Assembly: GCA_973895155.1 (NCBI GenBank)
Contig: OZ316898.1
Location: forward strand, 10,974,001 to 11,038,000
Direction of reading: 5' to 3'
Source: Marsupella aquatica
Lineage: Eukaryota; Marchantiophyta
DNA: 64,000 nucleotides
A model generated the notes under the pieces. The model saw nothing but the letters and a program-made list of their open reading frames with translations, was not told the origin of the DNA and did not search any database. Each line of letters begins with the position of its first letter. Position 1 is the first letter of the stretch. Shown here one piece after another: positions 22,273 through 33,638 of the stretch. Both the position numbers and the translations under genes were made by a program.

Positions 22273-22865
22273 TTTTGTGTTGTGGTCAAACAATTGTGAT
22301 CTCCTTTGGACGCATGAGAAATGGGCTCCGGACAAGCAGACCTTTTGTGATTCTCTTGAGTGTATACGCTGAGAATGCAAGAAGTGACAGTGTGTGCAAC
22401 AAAATACTAGACAAGACCAATTGATTCGGTATATATAAGTCTTTCATGTCAACTGGAAATGAGTGATGAAGACCCCGCTATACTACTTGGAGTGACCTTA
22501 TTCTTGTGCACAAATAACACATTCCATTCATGTTCTTTTGTTATACTCACTTTATAAACTCACCATTCACCATGTTAACATTAGAACACATAGAGTTTTA
22601 GAAAGCCTTCTTCTATACCATGTACACTAATATGAAAGGACATATTCAAACATCATAGACCAGCACGATAGGTCACAAAGCATTCTTCTATACCATACAC
22701 ACTAATCTGAAATGATACAAAACAGATTCAAGTATCATAGACAATCTCCATATATAGAGCCATAGTTTGACATCAATCACTTGTTTCATACATACACACA
22801 GAATTCAGAAATATGCATGTCACACATAATGACAACGGCTCCTTCATCCTCTTTACCAAATCTCA
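22273..22865. other. Intergenic stretch
   Basis: No gene seen. A diverged local duplication (CTTCTATACCATGTACACTAAT / CTTCTATACCATACACACTAAT) lies at about 22609 and 22683. Confidence 0.4.
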
Positions 22866-23194
22866 GGGGGGGGGGGTCACTTCCACGGAAGTGGCACATC
22901 ACGTGCGATAAAATATAGGCCCATTTAAATAGGTGTGGCAGAAGACTTCCAAAGTTTGGTGGAAGAACACATAGGGCATGTTTTATTGACTAATCAACTT
23001 TAAAGAACACATAGGCCTATTTAATTGTAAAAAATATTTTCCTTAAAGTTTTTAGGGGTTTTTTAGGAAAAGATGACAAAATTTAAATAAAGAAAGGGTT
23101 TTGCAAAAAAATATTTTTCACTTATAAGTTAGGGGGGTCAAACCCTAAAACGTTGCACGCGATGTATGGCCCTCCATGTAGTGACCCCCCCCCC
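22866..23194. mobile_element. MITE-like foldback with G/C-run termini
   Basis: It starts with eleven G then TCACTTCCACGGAAGTGGC and ends with the inverted counterpart GTAGTGA followed by ten C. The arms remain alignable over about 35-40 bp (TCACT, GGAAG/GGAGG, GTGGC/GGGCC, CGTGC). The interior is AT-rich and non-coding, total about 329 bp, which fits a non-autonomous DNA element. No clear target-site duplication was found. Confidence 0.45.
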
Positions 23195-23295
23195 AAGTAC
23201 CAAATTCAAAATTGGTACATGTATTTCTTGCATCCTTCTAAGGCAATGTCAAAATGTAACACAATTCACATGATTCTATCTATATTTTCATTCAG

Positions 23296-25448
23296 TCACT
23301 ACGAGAGACAAACACACTCTGATGGCCAGAGCACAAGAGATCCTCTTGCATCTGCAATTACTTCCTGAGGTGGATCATCTGCTCTATTCGAAAATGACAA
23401 ATTACAATCAGATACAATGACTGTAGTCAACAACACTACTACATGGTCATTCGGGACCACTTTGCCATGGAATTTAGCATGATCCGGTCGCAAAATGCCT
23501 GTACCCACACATACCTGTGAGTCATCCTCCCATGATAGAAGATTATGGACTGGCTCTGCTGTGGCTATCACCTCCACCTTACCCTAGCTGTTTTTCTTGG
23601 CTTTCCTGGGTGGCTTATACATGACATTGTTCATACCTTGGTTGCAAGACATCACTTTGGCACAAGTGTTTTGTGTTGGTGATCGAGAATCGGGGACACT
23701 CTTTTTCAAAGAATCTGCATCCATATTTGACACTTTTGATTGTGTAGCAGAATTTCCCTACGACATCATCTCAATATCTGCCAACATTGTACTTGCTTCA
23801 ATTGAAGCATCTACAATCTTACTTGCATCCAATGTTGCTCCCAAGTTTTGACGTCACTTCACCCTGCTCCCACTTGGTTGAGAGTCTATCAACTTTGCAT
23901 CAACTACAATTCAGTGCATTGTCCAACATAAGTCAATCACTAATCACATGTACTAAATGTACATGTCACCAACCACAAAGTTGTCACTATCACCTTACCA
24001 TTATGAACAACCTTCTTCCCCTTCTTTGCCATTTCCACATCCTCCATGTCTATTTCTGCTGATCAATAAACACACCACAACATTCAGGTTGAATCTATTA
24101 ACCAAAGAATTGTCTCACAACATTCATATAGAGGAATTTAAAGCATAAGCTTACCTGATACCTCCTTGGCTATGGTCACCGAGGCACTAGGTCCATCTTT
24201 CTCATTATTTGTCTTTGAATCACCTAATACATCAATCATGATGTCACTTCAGATTTTGTTCATCCAACCAGTTCTTACAGAAAAGATTACCTTTCACAAC
24301 TTAAGCTTCACAAAACTCCATGCACTTTTCAAATGTAAACTACTGAATCATAGCAGGTTACCAGTCTCAAGGACCTTGCCCTTTTGCTTACAAGAAACAG
24401 GCGCCTTCAATGCCATTGTTGTTCCTACATTCAAACCATTCACTCCATTCATGAAAACCTACTTCTAACATTTCAACATAGGGCACAATGAACAATGGGC
24501 CGGTGTCATTTCCATATCTGTGTCAGATTTGCCAATTCCCTTTTTTGTTAACAAGGGCACACGTTGTACAAGGTTGCCCTCATTGTTTGGCTGGGAACCT
24601 GTTTAGATTAGATTCCATTGATGCAAGAAGGTTTGCTACAAATGCCTCCACAATATCCAAACAATCACCCAATTTACTTTCCACTCGAGGGAGTCCACAC
24701 TCTAATGACTTCAACCGTTCACACCGGGGTTCACACATCTCTGTGAGAGTTGTAACAGTTCCCTATCATAACACAACTTACATATCTCAGATAACTGTCC
24801 CCAAGAACTGGTTGCTTACTTCCTACTACATTTCCTACTAATGCTCAAGGCCAAATAGTCTACTAACATAACAGAATTACAACATATTCATCACCTGTTT
24901 GGAAGTCACGCTTGTCACCTCACTCCTTTGTTTCATGAACTCCTCTCTCACTTCTTGTGCTGATGGTTTTTCACCTGTCAATTTCTTCTGCATGCCACAT
25001 CAACATACATATGAATGAAACCAAGTGTTGATTGTCAATGAGAATGTAATAATGGTAGCAAGATGATAAGTTTGAGGCTTACTATCAGACATGTCACTGC
25101 CTTACCAATTGTTTTTTCACTGGAGCATAACTTCCTCTCCCAGCCTGTGAAAGGTGTTTCACTTTGCCTAGAGCATTTGACATCAGTTCACTCTTGCTCT
25201 ACCCCGCCTCCGACATGAACCCTTTGATTAATCGTGTCCATTGATCGAGTTTTAATGATGGGGGTGCTGGCATTCTCCTGTTAGAACCATTGTCTATCCA
25301 CATCCTTTTCAACCTATGTCTCTCTTGTTTCAAAATCCTCATTGCATAATCTGATATGCAATCTTCAACTGGGCCCTTACCATCATTACCAACGATCACC
25401 TCTGCTGAAGCAGCTTCAACCAAACACACAACAACGGGGTGAGCAGCG
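23296..25448 (-). pseudogene. En/Spm (CACTA)-like plant transposase gene, degenerate
   Basis: Several minus-strand exons can be traced. The first runs from about 25430 to 25106: SDYAMRILKQERHRLKRMW, then FMSEAG, an in-frame TAG at 25199-25201, and SKSELMSNALGKVKHLSQAG. The second is 24987-24895, KKLTGEKPSAQEVREEFMKQ. The third is 24738-24599, starting MCEPRCERLKSLECGL, with a coiled-coil-like stretch. The fourth lies within 23577-23299 and includes VGTGILRPDHAKFHG and EVIADARGSLVLWP. The first two resemble the Ptta/En/Spm plant transposase domain and the last the Tnp1/En/Spm-like domain, whose usual end is a variant of G(S/T)xVxWP. The junctions between the third and fourth could not be resolved, and the stop codon shows decay. 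The assignment rests on motif memory, not a search. Confidence 0.5.
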
Positions 25449-25589
25449 ACAAGATTGACAACACTACTAGAACGACCTCAAAGTGGAACAAAAGCACGAG
25501 GAAACATTGAGGCAGAAAACAAAGTCCCTAGCACCAAGCAACCAAAGGATCGGGACCAAAGGAAGGGACGACATGCCTTTCCAACAATG
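25449..25589. other. Spacer
   Basis: Nothing recognised. Confidence 0.3.
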
Positions 25590-26130
25590 GGGGGTTAGGT
25601 CTCAAGGGGGAACGGGACGCGGGAACGGGAAAATTTTGGATGGTGGGGATGGACTCCATCCAATGGTCCCTAAACCCCCCATCCCCTTAAGATGCAACCC
25701 CCCACCCTTTACATCTAAACTCCCCTAAACCCCCTTTAGTGAAAACCCGGCCACCCCCTAGCCTTGACATATAAACCCCCTAAACGTCTTGACAACTCCA
25801 CTGTGGCCAGATTGTTTCCAAGGGTGGGCCGGCCATTTTAGAGCTCAGGCTCAATGAAGCATGCAACCTCCAGCTCTCCAGATCCTCCCAAGGCAGCAAA
25901 CAATTAGGGTCCACGGTCCCTGTTCCTTCACTGCACCGCTGTGTCACTATTTCAATCGAGTGTTCTCCTCCTGGACAACCCGCTTTACTGACACCCCACC
26001 CCCTTGAGACCTAACCGGCCCACCCTTGGCATATAAACCCCCCTAAACCCCTTTAGTGGTGACCCCCACACCCTTCACATGTAACCGGCCCACCCTTGAG
26101 CCCTAAACCCCCCAAACCCACTATGGAGTA
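25590..26130. repeat. C-rich repeat with CCCTAAA-like words, flanked by an inverted repeat
   Basis: GGTTAGGTCTCAAGGGGG at 25590-25607 is found exactly inverted at about 25999-26016. Between and beyond lie degenerate units such as ATATAAACCCCCCTAAACCC and AACCGGCCCACCCTTG. CCCTAAA, the plant telomere word, appears four times but never as a regular array. Confidence 0.6.
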
Positions 26131-27531
26131 TATTTGACATTAGGGCATTTCAACATTAACGCCGTTTGTACGTGTTCAAGTTAGCGGGATGTAGGTAAAG
26201 AGGTTGCCAAATGAGTTGTGCAACCCCCCCATATGCCCATTATCAAATTAAAGCCCACAACTAAACCCTACAACACGTACATCATGTGCTAGAGTGTTCA
26301 TTCTTTCACAAAGTAGGGTACTTTTCATAGTCTTATCCAAAAACCAAAAAACACTCACAGTCTTTTGTAGTGTTCATGTGAACCGTGGCAATGGTCTCGA
26401 GTCATTTAAAGTTGCCAAAAAGGACTTAGTGGCCTTAGTCCTATAAGGTTTGGTCTAAATTGCCCCGGTTTCTACTAGTGAGCCCAGCTTACACAACTAC
26501 ATTTTGAGTTGTCGGGACCATGTTTAACCTACCCAAAAATGATGTTCCTAAAATCCCGATTCCACTGGCTTTAAAGTTTGATTCAATAATGCAGATCTGA
26601 GTTCTTCATGTCCAATCAACTGCTCCGATGATGAGGAGGAAGTAGGTGGAGCATTAAGTGCAGCTAAATCCTGGCTGTTGTAATGCTTGCCGCGCAAGCC
26701 ATGACGGATCCTCCTGAAGTGCCTGATCAAAGCTCAGCTAAGTAAGGCAGATTCCACTCCCTCCTTTTTGGAATGGAAGTACTGTCAATATGGACAATTT
26801 GGGCACAGCACATTCCTACACCTAAATGAATTCTCAATGTAACTGCAAATAATCAGTGGGGCTGTAACAAAGTTAGATCTTGGTGTCACGGAGAAATCCC
26901 GAATCCAAGTCAACTTTATTACAAGGCAATGACTGTGTTCATCTGCAAAATGTATCATAATTTGCATATAAAATGATGAAATTCATACACGCTTGATTGC
27001 TTCATATTTGAAAACAATTGTGGATAGCGCCGCACTAACTGTTCCTTTTTTATAAAATTTTGCAAATTTCATCTTAAAAATAAAATCTATTTGTAGTTTA
27101 GTGATGTTGACCTGAACTTATAGACTTTGCAAAAGAAAATCTTGTAATATTAGGGGACTACATGGCCAGCCTGCACTTATGCACATGCACCAGACTATTA
27201 TTCACCAAGACTATTCACCCATCTACATGCCCTGAATTTCAATACGGTCCATGGAGAAAAAACTGGGAGTTGAGGTGTGCCAGTCCCACTGCCACTAGAA
27301 ATGGATTCACCTATCCGTCCATCTTCTGTACATCTACATCTACGTGACGAGCCCCTCTCGTCACGGGGTCTTACCATTGCAAGGTTGAGGTTGAGTGCAC
27401 AACGTAGTAGCAAGAGAGTCAGTCGAGCGGCTTCGCTTTGCATTCGGCCCAGAAGAGCAGGGCAGAGCAGAGCAGGGCAGGGCAGGGGTTGGGGTTGCGC
27501 CTCTGTTATAAATTCGTTGGAGCTGTTGGAG
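26131..27531. other. Intergenic stretch and promoter side of the UPF0426 gene
   Basis: No gene seen. From about 27430 a run of GGGCAGAGCAGAGCAGGGCA-type words (27455-27490) precedes the start codon and is probably 5' UTR. Confidence 0.4.
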
Positions 27532-28452
27532 ATGGCCGCGATTTCAGCTGCGATCGTCGGCACTGCTCTCGGAGCTGTTGGTGCGCAGCAGACAGCTGCA
27601 AACCAGGTGTGGATCTCGAGTGCAGGCCATAGCGAGCCCTCTTTGAGAGATTCGAGGACTGTCCGGTGCTGTTCGTAGCTGAAATCAAAATTCTGTAAAT
27701 TGGCGCACTCTTGTGATTGTAAGCTGCTGTTTGTATCCTGAGCTACGAAGTACTTCCCTCACGTCGATAGCTGTTGTTTCTCACAGATTCCAAGCAGGTG
27801 TATTCTGTCATCCAAGAATTCGCGAGTCGCTAGTCCGTTGAGAAACGTCAGTTCTTCTAAAGTTTCAAGTGGTAAGAAAAATCGTCAGCGCCCACTGCAA
27901 GTTCAAGCACTTTTGGACATTCAGAATGACCCAATTGTCAAGGAAGCTTTGAAGGTATGTGTTCGCCAGTCGAGCTCAGAGTACACCCAATTGCAATATT
28001 AACAACTGAAGGCAATTAGAGTACTTTGCATTTCGTCCATAAAATGGATTAGCTACTTTACTTAATGAACTTTGCTGCACCTTAGTGCCATGCACTTAAA
28101 CAATATCTGGAGTCTAGTTTTGCCAACCTTTTCAATGAAATTCTGATGCACAAAGGTGTAGCTGCCGTCCCTGTAAGACTGTCGGTGCTTGCTTAATGGA
28201 AATCGTCAATGAGATTGTCAATTTTAGAATTAAACTCATAGTTCTGGAGGTGAGGAGACCATTATTGATTTCTGCGTTCAGGAACCTGTGGCATTCTTGG
28301 GCGGAATTTTTGCTGGATTGCTCAGGTTGGACCTTAATGAGGACCCGTTGAGGGAGTGGGTTGCGAAAACTGCTGAAGCTGCAGGTATTGTAATTGACGA
28401 GCCAGAGTCTACCTCTTCGGATGATGCCCCCAGTGAGATTGAAATTGAGTGA
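27532..28452 (+). CDS. UPF0426 family plastid protein (At1g28150-like), three exons
   Basis: Exons 27532-27606, 27787-27954 and 28282-28452 join in phase 0 each time and code for 137 residues. The conserved part reads DIQNDPIVKEALK, then across the junction EPVAFLGGIFAGLLRLDLNE, then DPLREWVAKTAEAAGI. I recognise this as the UPF0426 family, whose Arabidopsis member is annotated as chloroplastic; its function is unknown. The first 60-odd residues (MAAISAAIVGTALGAVGAQQ, then a Ser/Arg/Lys-rich stretch) look like a transit peptide. The C-terminus is acidic (SSDDAPSEIEIE). The splice sites are good (CAG/GTGTGG, AAG/GTATGT) and all three exons are short, as expected. Confidence 0.9.
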
Positions 28453-30808
28453 ACTAGTATGGCTAGCAGTAATTCTAGTGCCTAAGACCACTTATTTACT
28501 GTCACGAAAGTCAGCAAGAACCTCATTAAGCGTTGGATTAGTTTGAAATTTCATGTTGAAGTTGGACGGTGGAGAAGATCTTCAAATACATGGTTCTATG
28601 ATGCTCCTAAAGCTAAGTCTCATGGGAGAGGAAAAGGGGATGGACTAACAGGTACCTCTGTTTATACTTATGATGGTGTAATGTCCTCAAATACCTACTT
28701 GCACGCAGTGCATTGAAACACCCCAGTGGGTTTTAAGTAAAACGTAATCAAGTGTTCTCATTCTAGAGAAGATTTTTACAGAAGCTGTATCTGGATGCTT
28801 GAAAGTGTCTTACTGTGACATCTAACATACTGGGACATCTAACTTTATAATGGCGAAGAGAAGCTTAAATAAGTGATCTAACCTTATAATAGTGAAGAGA
28901 AGCCAGAATAAGGGCTATGATCTAGAGTGAAGCCTCTAGACCATGACTTTAGCCAGGCAGGTGTAGAAACTTACCATCGATGGGGTTGGGAAATGAAATG
29001 ATCTCCTTTTTGTTCTTACCCATTATTGACGTCCAACGGACGTGCATTAGGCTAGTCCCTGTAAACACGAGTTTAAGTGGCGTAGATTCGGTTCTCCCAG
29101 TCACTTTTAAGTAAATCTGTGTGCCTTGCTGCCGCCTAGGTCTCCCTCAGGCACTTAATTATGCTTAATTTAGTGCAAGAGTGACTGGTGCCTCTTTCTA
29201 ATGTTTTTTCTCCTTATTATGTAGTGAAGGAAATTTACCCACTTAGAATCGATATCTTTTGCCGAATAGAAGAAGTTTACCTTAGTATACCCCTTGCTAA
29301 GTTGGATGAACTTTGAAGTGTTGTTTGTTTCTGCAATTCGTCAACTTTGTTGTAATCTTGAAGCTTGAGCCATTGCGTCTCTAGACTGATGGATCACGTT
29401 GATGAGAATCTTCATGTTGACGGATCTGACCATCAACATGGACGCCAGATCTGACCATCTGTGTGATTGCAATATCCATTGCTCAACGAGAAAAATGATT
29501 AGGATGGAAGTACAGCACAGGTTTCTGTCCTAGGTTATTGACTTGCTTATTTGTCGTTCACACGTGGGCCGATGTATGATGACCACGGACCTTCGTCGGA
29601 TCAGATGTCAAAACTGATCGGAAGAAGGTCTATCATGTTTAAGCACTGTTATTCCTGATGATTCGGCAAGGTTAATCTAGTTACAACAGATTAATTAGGG
29701 TGTTTGAGCTGTCAGTGCCCCAGGTACTTAAGGCCGAGTGTTAAATAACGTGAATATCAAGGATGGTAGGTCTAAGCCTTAAACTAGGACTGTGATGGCT
29801 ACTGGAAAGGTAAGGTTTGGAAATCAGCTGAGCGAGAATTAGGGCTGAGAGATTCACCCACAGCCGAGGTCCACAAGCCCTACTTTCAAGCTAGGTGCTC
29901 TATCATCAACTGGCCTAGTGCCCTGCCGATCCTGTGGTTGATGAGTGACATGGGACCACAGTTCTGCTCCATTTTAAAGTCAATTGATTCAGAAGACCAA
30001 GCACGTCCTAACCTCATGGAAAGCTGGACGATTGACTACTGTGATACTGAAATACAAGAACAACTTGAATTAGTGAAAACACAGGCCCTGATCTGAGGAG
30101 ACAACTTGGACAATTAGTCAAAGAAAGCTAACTAGCGCACGATTACGTCAACAGAGCTCGAAAATGCTGTGATCAATGACCATTCGAACTTCAACACACC
30201 GATGAGAATGCTCTCTTTAATTTACGCAAGCTGATCCAAAACATTGTATTTTGGAGGGCTGAATCTTTCTCATTGCATCCTTCGGTGGACACGTGATCTC
30301 TCATCTCGTCGGTTGCCATGCCACTGACAATCAGCCAAAGGCAGAGATGACTTTTGAGACTTGCGGGTAGAAACGCAGAGAGTCCAACGAGTGCGAATTA
30401 ATAACACTGACCCCTTCAGAATGGAAACACGGACTTGCATAGTTGCAACCAGTGAGTGCGGAGATGTCTGCGAAGCATTAAAGGAGGCTGACTATAATCC
30501 AAAAAATATGATTCGAACCTTGTAAGGAGGTTCTAGTGAACTAGTGAAATCTACTGCCCAAAGGGGATCCACTCCGTCCAAACTCTGACGGACCTCACAG
30601 ATGGATCTGGAAATGCAAGACCCTGGAATCACGAATGACCATTTCATGACCATCGATAGCACAGGCGTTGCATCACATCTATTTCTTGTGATAGTCGGTC
30701 CCTTTGTCGCTGCAATCCTGAACTACAGATGTAAATCAGGCGATTAAAAAATGATATTCTGTTCTATTCTCATTTAATCTATTCTACTCCAATCGAACAC
30801 AGTAAATC
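28453..30808. other. Intergenic stretch of 2.4 kb
   Basis: No gene seen on either strand. It includes the 3' flanks of two convergent genes (UPF0426 and TBL). A 17-bp inverted repeat lies at 29588-29630 and a local duplication of GATCTGACCATC words at about 29425-29460. Confidence 0.45.
29588..29630. repeat. Short hairpin, 17-bp arms
   Basis: GACCTTCGTCGGATCAG (29588-29604) and CTGATCGGAAGAAGGTC (29614-29630) pair at 15 of 17 positions around a 9-nt loop. Function unknown. Confidence 0.7.
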
Positions 30809-32128
30809 CTACTGTCTAGACTCCTCTGTTCCATTCTTTGCGCCCCACACACCTCGGCCTCTCAATAACAAGGAGGCATACAAAAGTTCGTTCCAGGTAT
30901 CTGGAACTCCAGGTAGACACCAATGAGCACAGTCCATTATAGTATGGCCTGTCCAATTAAATACATGACCATCCGGTCGATATGACGACAGAGATGTGAC
31001 ATTAAGAATCGTTGCGGGTGACTGCATTTTGTCCACAGCTTCCTTGAGAATCGCCGCTTCTGGGTAGGCCTGTGGGTACGATAGGGTACTGTACGGCTCA
31101 ACGGCCATGGACACTTCCCAATGAGACGGCTCGTAGCTGCGGAAAAACACCTCAGTTTTGCTGAAATTGACATGATCGTTCACCCAAGACGTTATCGTAC
31201 TCATGGCCTGTTTCAGAGCTTCCATAACTGGCATTCCGAGCACAACCTTGTTATCCACCTGGAAGTAGTGACCGGTGTCATACGTCTTCGTGGACGTCCA
31301 CCAGTGACCAGTGCTCAGTAGCAAAACATCTGCACCCGCAAAGTGTCTTACAACATTTTTGTCTATCTCATGCAATTTTATCGTCGAGCGCACCCTGTTC
31401 GGAGCGTTCTTGGGTACATTAGACCCCTCCACTACTATATACGGGCTCCTGTAGTAATCAATTCTAATATTGTGGTCTCTGAATATCGACCCTATATAAG
31501 GTTTCTGTTTGGAGATGGGACCCTGCGTAAATACTACAGAAGCCTTCTGTGGTACAGCTTCCAGCAGCAAGCAATTCAAAGACTCCCATTGCGTGCGACT
31601 CATTGAATCCCCAACAATCACCACCCTCAAGCCCTTCAACCGGGCTAACATGTCCTCGGCGTCAAATTTGGGAATGGTGCACTCGTGAGGTTGCCACCGC
31701 CACTTTTGGTACTGCCTGTCAGGGCGACCATGTCTCTGACACTGAAAGTCTGTCTCGGCAAATCTGCAGTTGGTGTACAAAGGGTATGATTCATCGTAAA
31801 CCCACTTGCCATCGAAGATATTACATCCAGGGAAGAGAGGGGGTGGAGGAGACAGGTGACCCGAGGAGGGAGTTTGGGAAGAAGTCAGCGGTGGCACGAT
31901 GCCATCAGTTGCAGCAGTAATAGCACCATCGTCCAGTTTTTGATAACTGGCAAGTAAAGGCTTGAATTGCGAGTCGAGCATTACCATCGCCGAGTCGAGG
32001 TAGGATCGATCATACACGAAGAAGAACGTGAGGAGGACGAACGAAATCGATACAATAATGAGTCGCCATCCACATCTTTCCAAACGAGACCTGGCTTCAT
32101 CCAGCCATTTCATCTTGCTGGACATCAT
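30809..32128 (-). CDS. Trichome birefringence-like (TBL/PMR5) putative polysaccharide O-acetyltransferase
   Basis: Single exon, 439 residues. It is a type II membrane protein: a short basic cytosolic N-terminus, then an anchor at about residues 22-39 (RLIIVSISFVLLTFFFVY) and a Pro/Ser-rich stem. The PMR5 N-terminal domain follows (CNIFDGKWVYDESYPLYTN, about 102-150, with conserved Cys residues), then the PC-esterase domain with GDSMSRTQWESLNCLL (Ser near 175) and DCAHWCLPG (Asp 399, His 402). These form the Ser-His-Asp triad of the family. Studied members transfer acetyl groups to cell-wall polysaccharides such as xylan, mannan or pectin in the Golgi; the substrate here cannot be told from sequence. 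The start is the first of two adjacent Met codons. The gene is complete and shows no lesions. Confidence 0.93.
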   Translation of the reverse strand: MMSSKMKWLDEARSRLERCGWRLIIVSISFVLLTFFFVYDRSYLDSAMVMLDSQFKPLLASYQKLDDGAITAATDGIVPPLTSSQTPSSGHLSPPPPLFPGCNIFDGKWVYDESYPLYTNCRFAETDFQCQRHGRPDRQYQKWRWQPHECTIPKFDAEDMLARLKGLRVVIVGDSMSRTQWESLNCLLLEAVPQKASVVFTQGPISKQKPYIGSIFRDHNIRIDYYRSPYIVVEGSNVPKNAPNRVRSTIKLHEIDKNVVRHFAGADVLLLSTGHWWTSTKTYDTGHYFQVDNKVVLGMPVMEALKQAMSTITSWVNDHVNFSKTEVFFRSYEPSHWEVSMAVEPYSTLSYPQAYPEAAILKEAVDKMQSPATILNVTSLSSYRPDGHVFNWTGHTIMDCAHWCLPGVPDTWNELLYASLLLRGRGVWGAKNGTEESRQ

Positions 32129-33502
32129 GAACTAGTCCGCGACACCAACGCGATTTTATCACCGTGGCCAGAAGTAGCAGACCATGGAGCCAGTCGGCTT
32201 GAACTGTTCTCAAGGACAGCCGAGCCAAACTGCTGGCTCTCACAGAGCAAGAAAATCAGGAGTTTGCCGGAATGCAGCAACGATCGAGCTGAAGTAGAAA
32301 ACCCTCTCGTCTTCGCATTGCATTGGTACCTGAATAACAAGGGGGGTCATTGACGCTCCCTTGAAAGATCCATCTATTTCAGTAAAGAAGGTCTTCAATT
32401 TCTGTCTGCTGCAATGCGCAAATTACTAAACCTCAACGGGACCTTCAACCTCCGTCGATCTATCAACGGCTAGCGTGACAGGCACCTCTAGCCTGGTCCG
32501 GCAAAGTGTCAATGGATGGCGCCAGAATTTCCCTTTACGCAATCGAAACAAGATGAGGAGATATTTGATTAGAGATCTTTCGCATAGAGCGATTCACATT
32601 ATATCAAGAACGCAGCAGTGCTTCTCCTCCTATTGTTTTCCATGATGAATCTCCCAACACCGTACTAGCCATTCTTTCTCCCATCCTGCACCCTCGAGGA
32701 GAGAATTGAATTGCCGGAAACCACAAGCTTGGAAGATTCAATCCGCTCAAACCTTCACTTCTAGCCACACAAGCCCACACTCATCTATTTGTTTGGACCA
32801 AAATTTCCCTTCCAAAACAGAGTACGTGGATGCAAGAATCTCCTAGTTGTTGCCCTCATCTCTCGGAGCAATCACCAACGCTTCACTACGCCCGGATTTA
32901 GTCCATCGAGATCGCCACGGCGTCACATTGCCAGTCATATATTCCAACCCGAACACCAGAATCCATCCAACGCTTCTCTAATCGGACCAACGACATGAAA
33001 CTGCCATCCTCGTTATCGCTGCTTTCCTATCTCCGGTTCATCATCATCATCGCCACCACCTCGGAAACGAAACCCATCGTCACGATCATCTGCATCACAG
33101 AACACGGCGAACTGACCGCCTCTTCGCCGCACATGATGGCCTGCATAATCCTCCTACTGAGCTTGCTGCTGTTGCTGATCAATCCCACAGACATCGTACT
33201 CCTGCGCTCCCGCACAAGACACGACCTCCCCATCTGCCAGACCAGACGATGGTCCCGTCCCCAAATCTTTCCGCATCGCTACAGACGGACACAATTCACC
33301 TGCGTACTAGACCGTACCGTATATTGTACCATACTACCGGTAATGCAGCAACAGTCAAGCAGCCATGCGGGTCATCACACATTTTGATGTGTGATATACT
33401 GTTGATTTGCACACATTGATTTGAAAACGAGGTTTATCATCGGAAGGGGTACATATTTCATATTTTGTGTGGCAGTTTGATGTGCAGTTACCGGGACGTC
33501 TA
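32129..33502. other. Promoter side of the TBL gene and intergenic stretch
   Basis: No supported gene. A plus-strand open frame (32995-33387) with hydrophobic Leu/Ile runs has no recognised similarity and contains ATC/CAT repeats. Confidence 0.4.
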
Positions 33503-33638
33503 GCGGCGTAATGCTGTGGCAGCAACAACGAAGCAGTTGGCTGGGTCGGTACTCGTTTTTGTCTGGTCAAGCGGCGTAATGCTGTGGCAGCAATAACGAA
33601 GCAGTTGGCTGGGTCGGTGCTCGTTTTTGTCTGGTGAA
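33503..33638. repeat. Two-copy tandem duplication, 68-bp unit
   Basis: GCGGCGTAATGCTGTGGCAG starts at 33503 and 33571. The copies differ at two or three bases. Confidence 0.95.

Noticed and set aside
23292-23306. CACTACGAGAG as a CACTA terminal repeat
   Set aside because: No inverted partner near the other end of the transposase gene and no target-site duplication found.
30505-30525. B-box-like GGTTCGAATCA on the minus strand
   Set aside because: No A box at suitable distance and no cloverleaf; not a tRNA gene.
32995-33387. 130-residue plus-strand open frame with hydrophobic runs
   Set aside because: Hydrophobic runs arise from ATC/CAT and CTG-type repeats; no family, no supporting exon structure.
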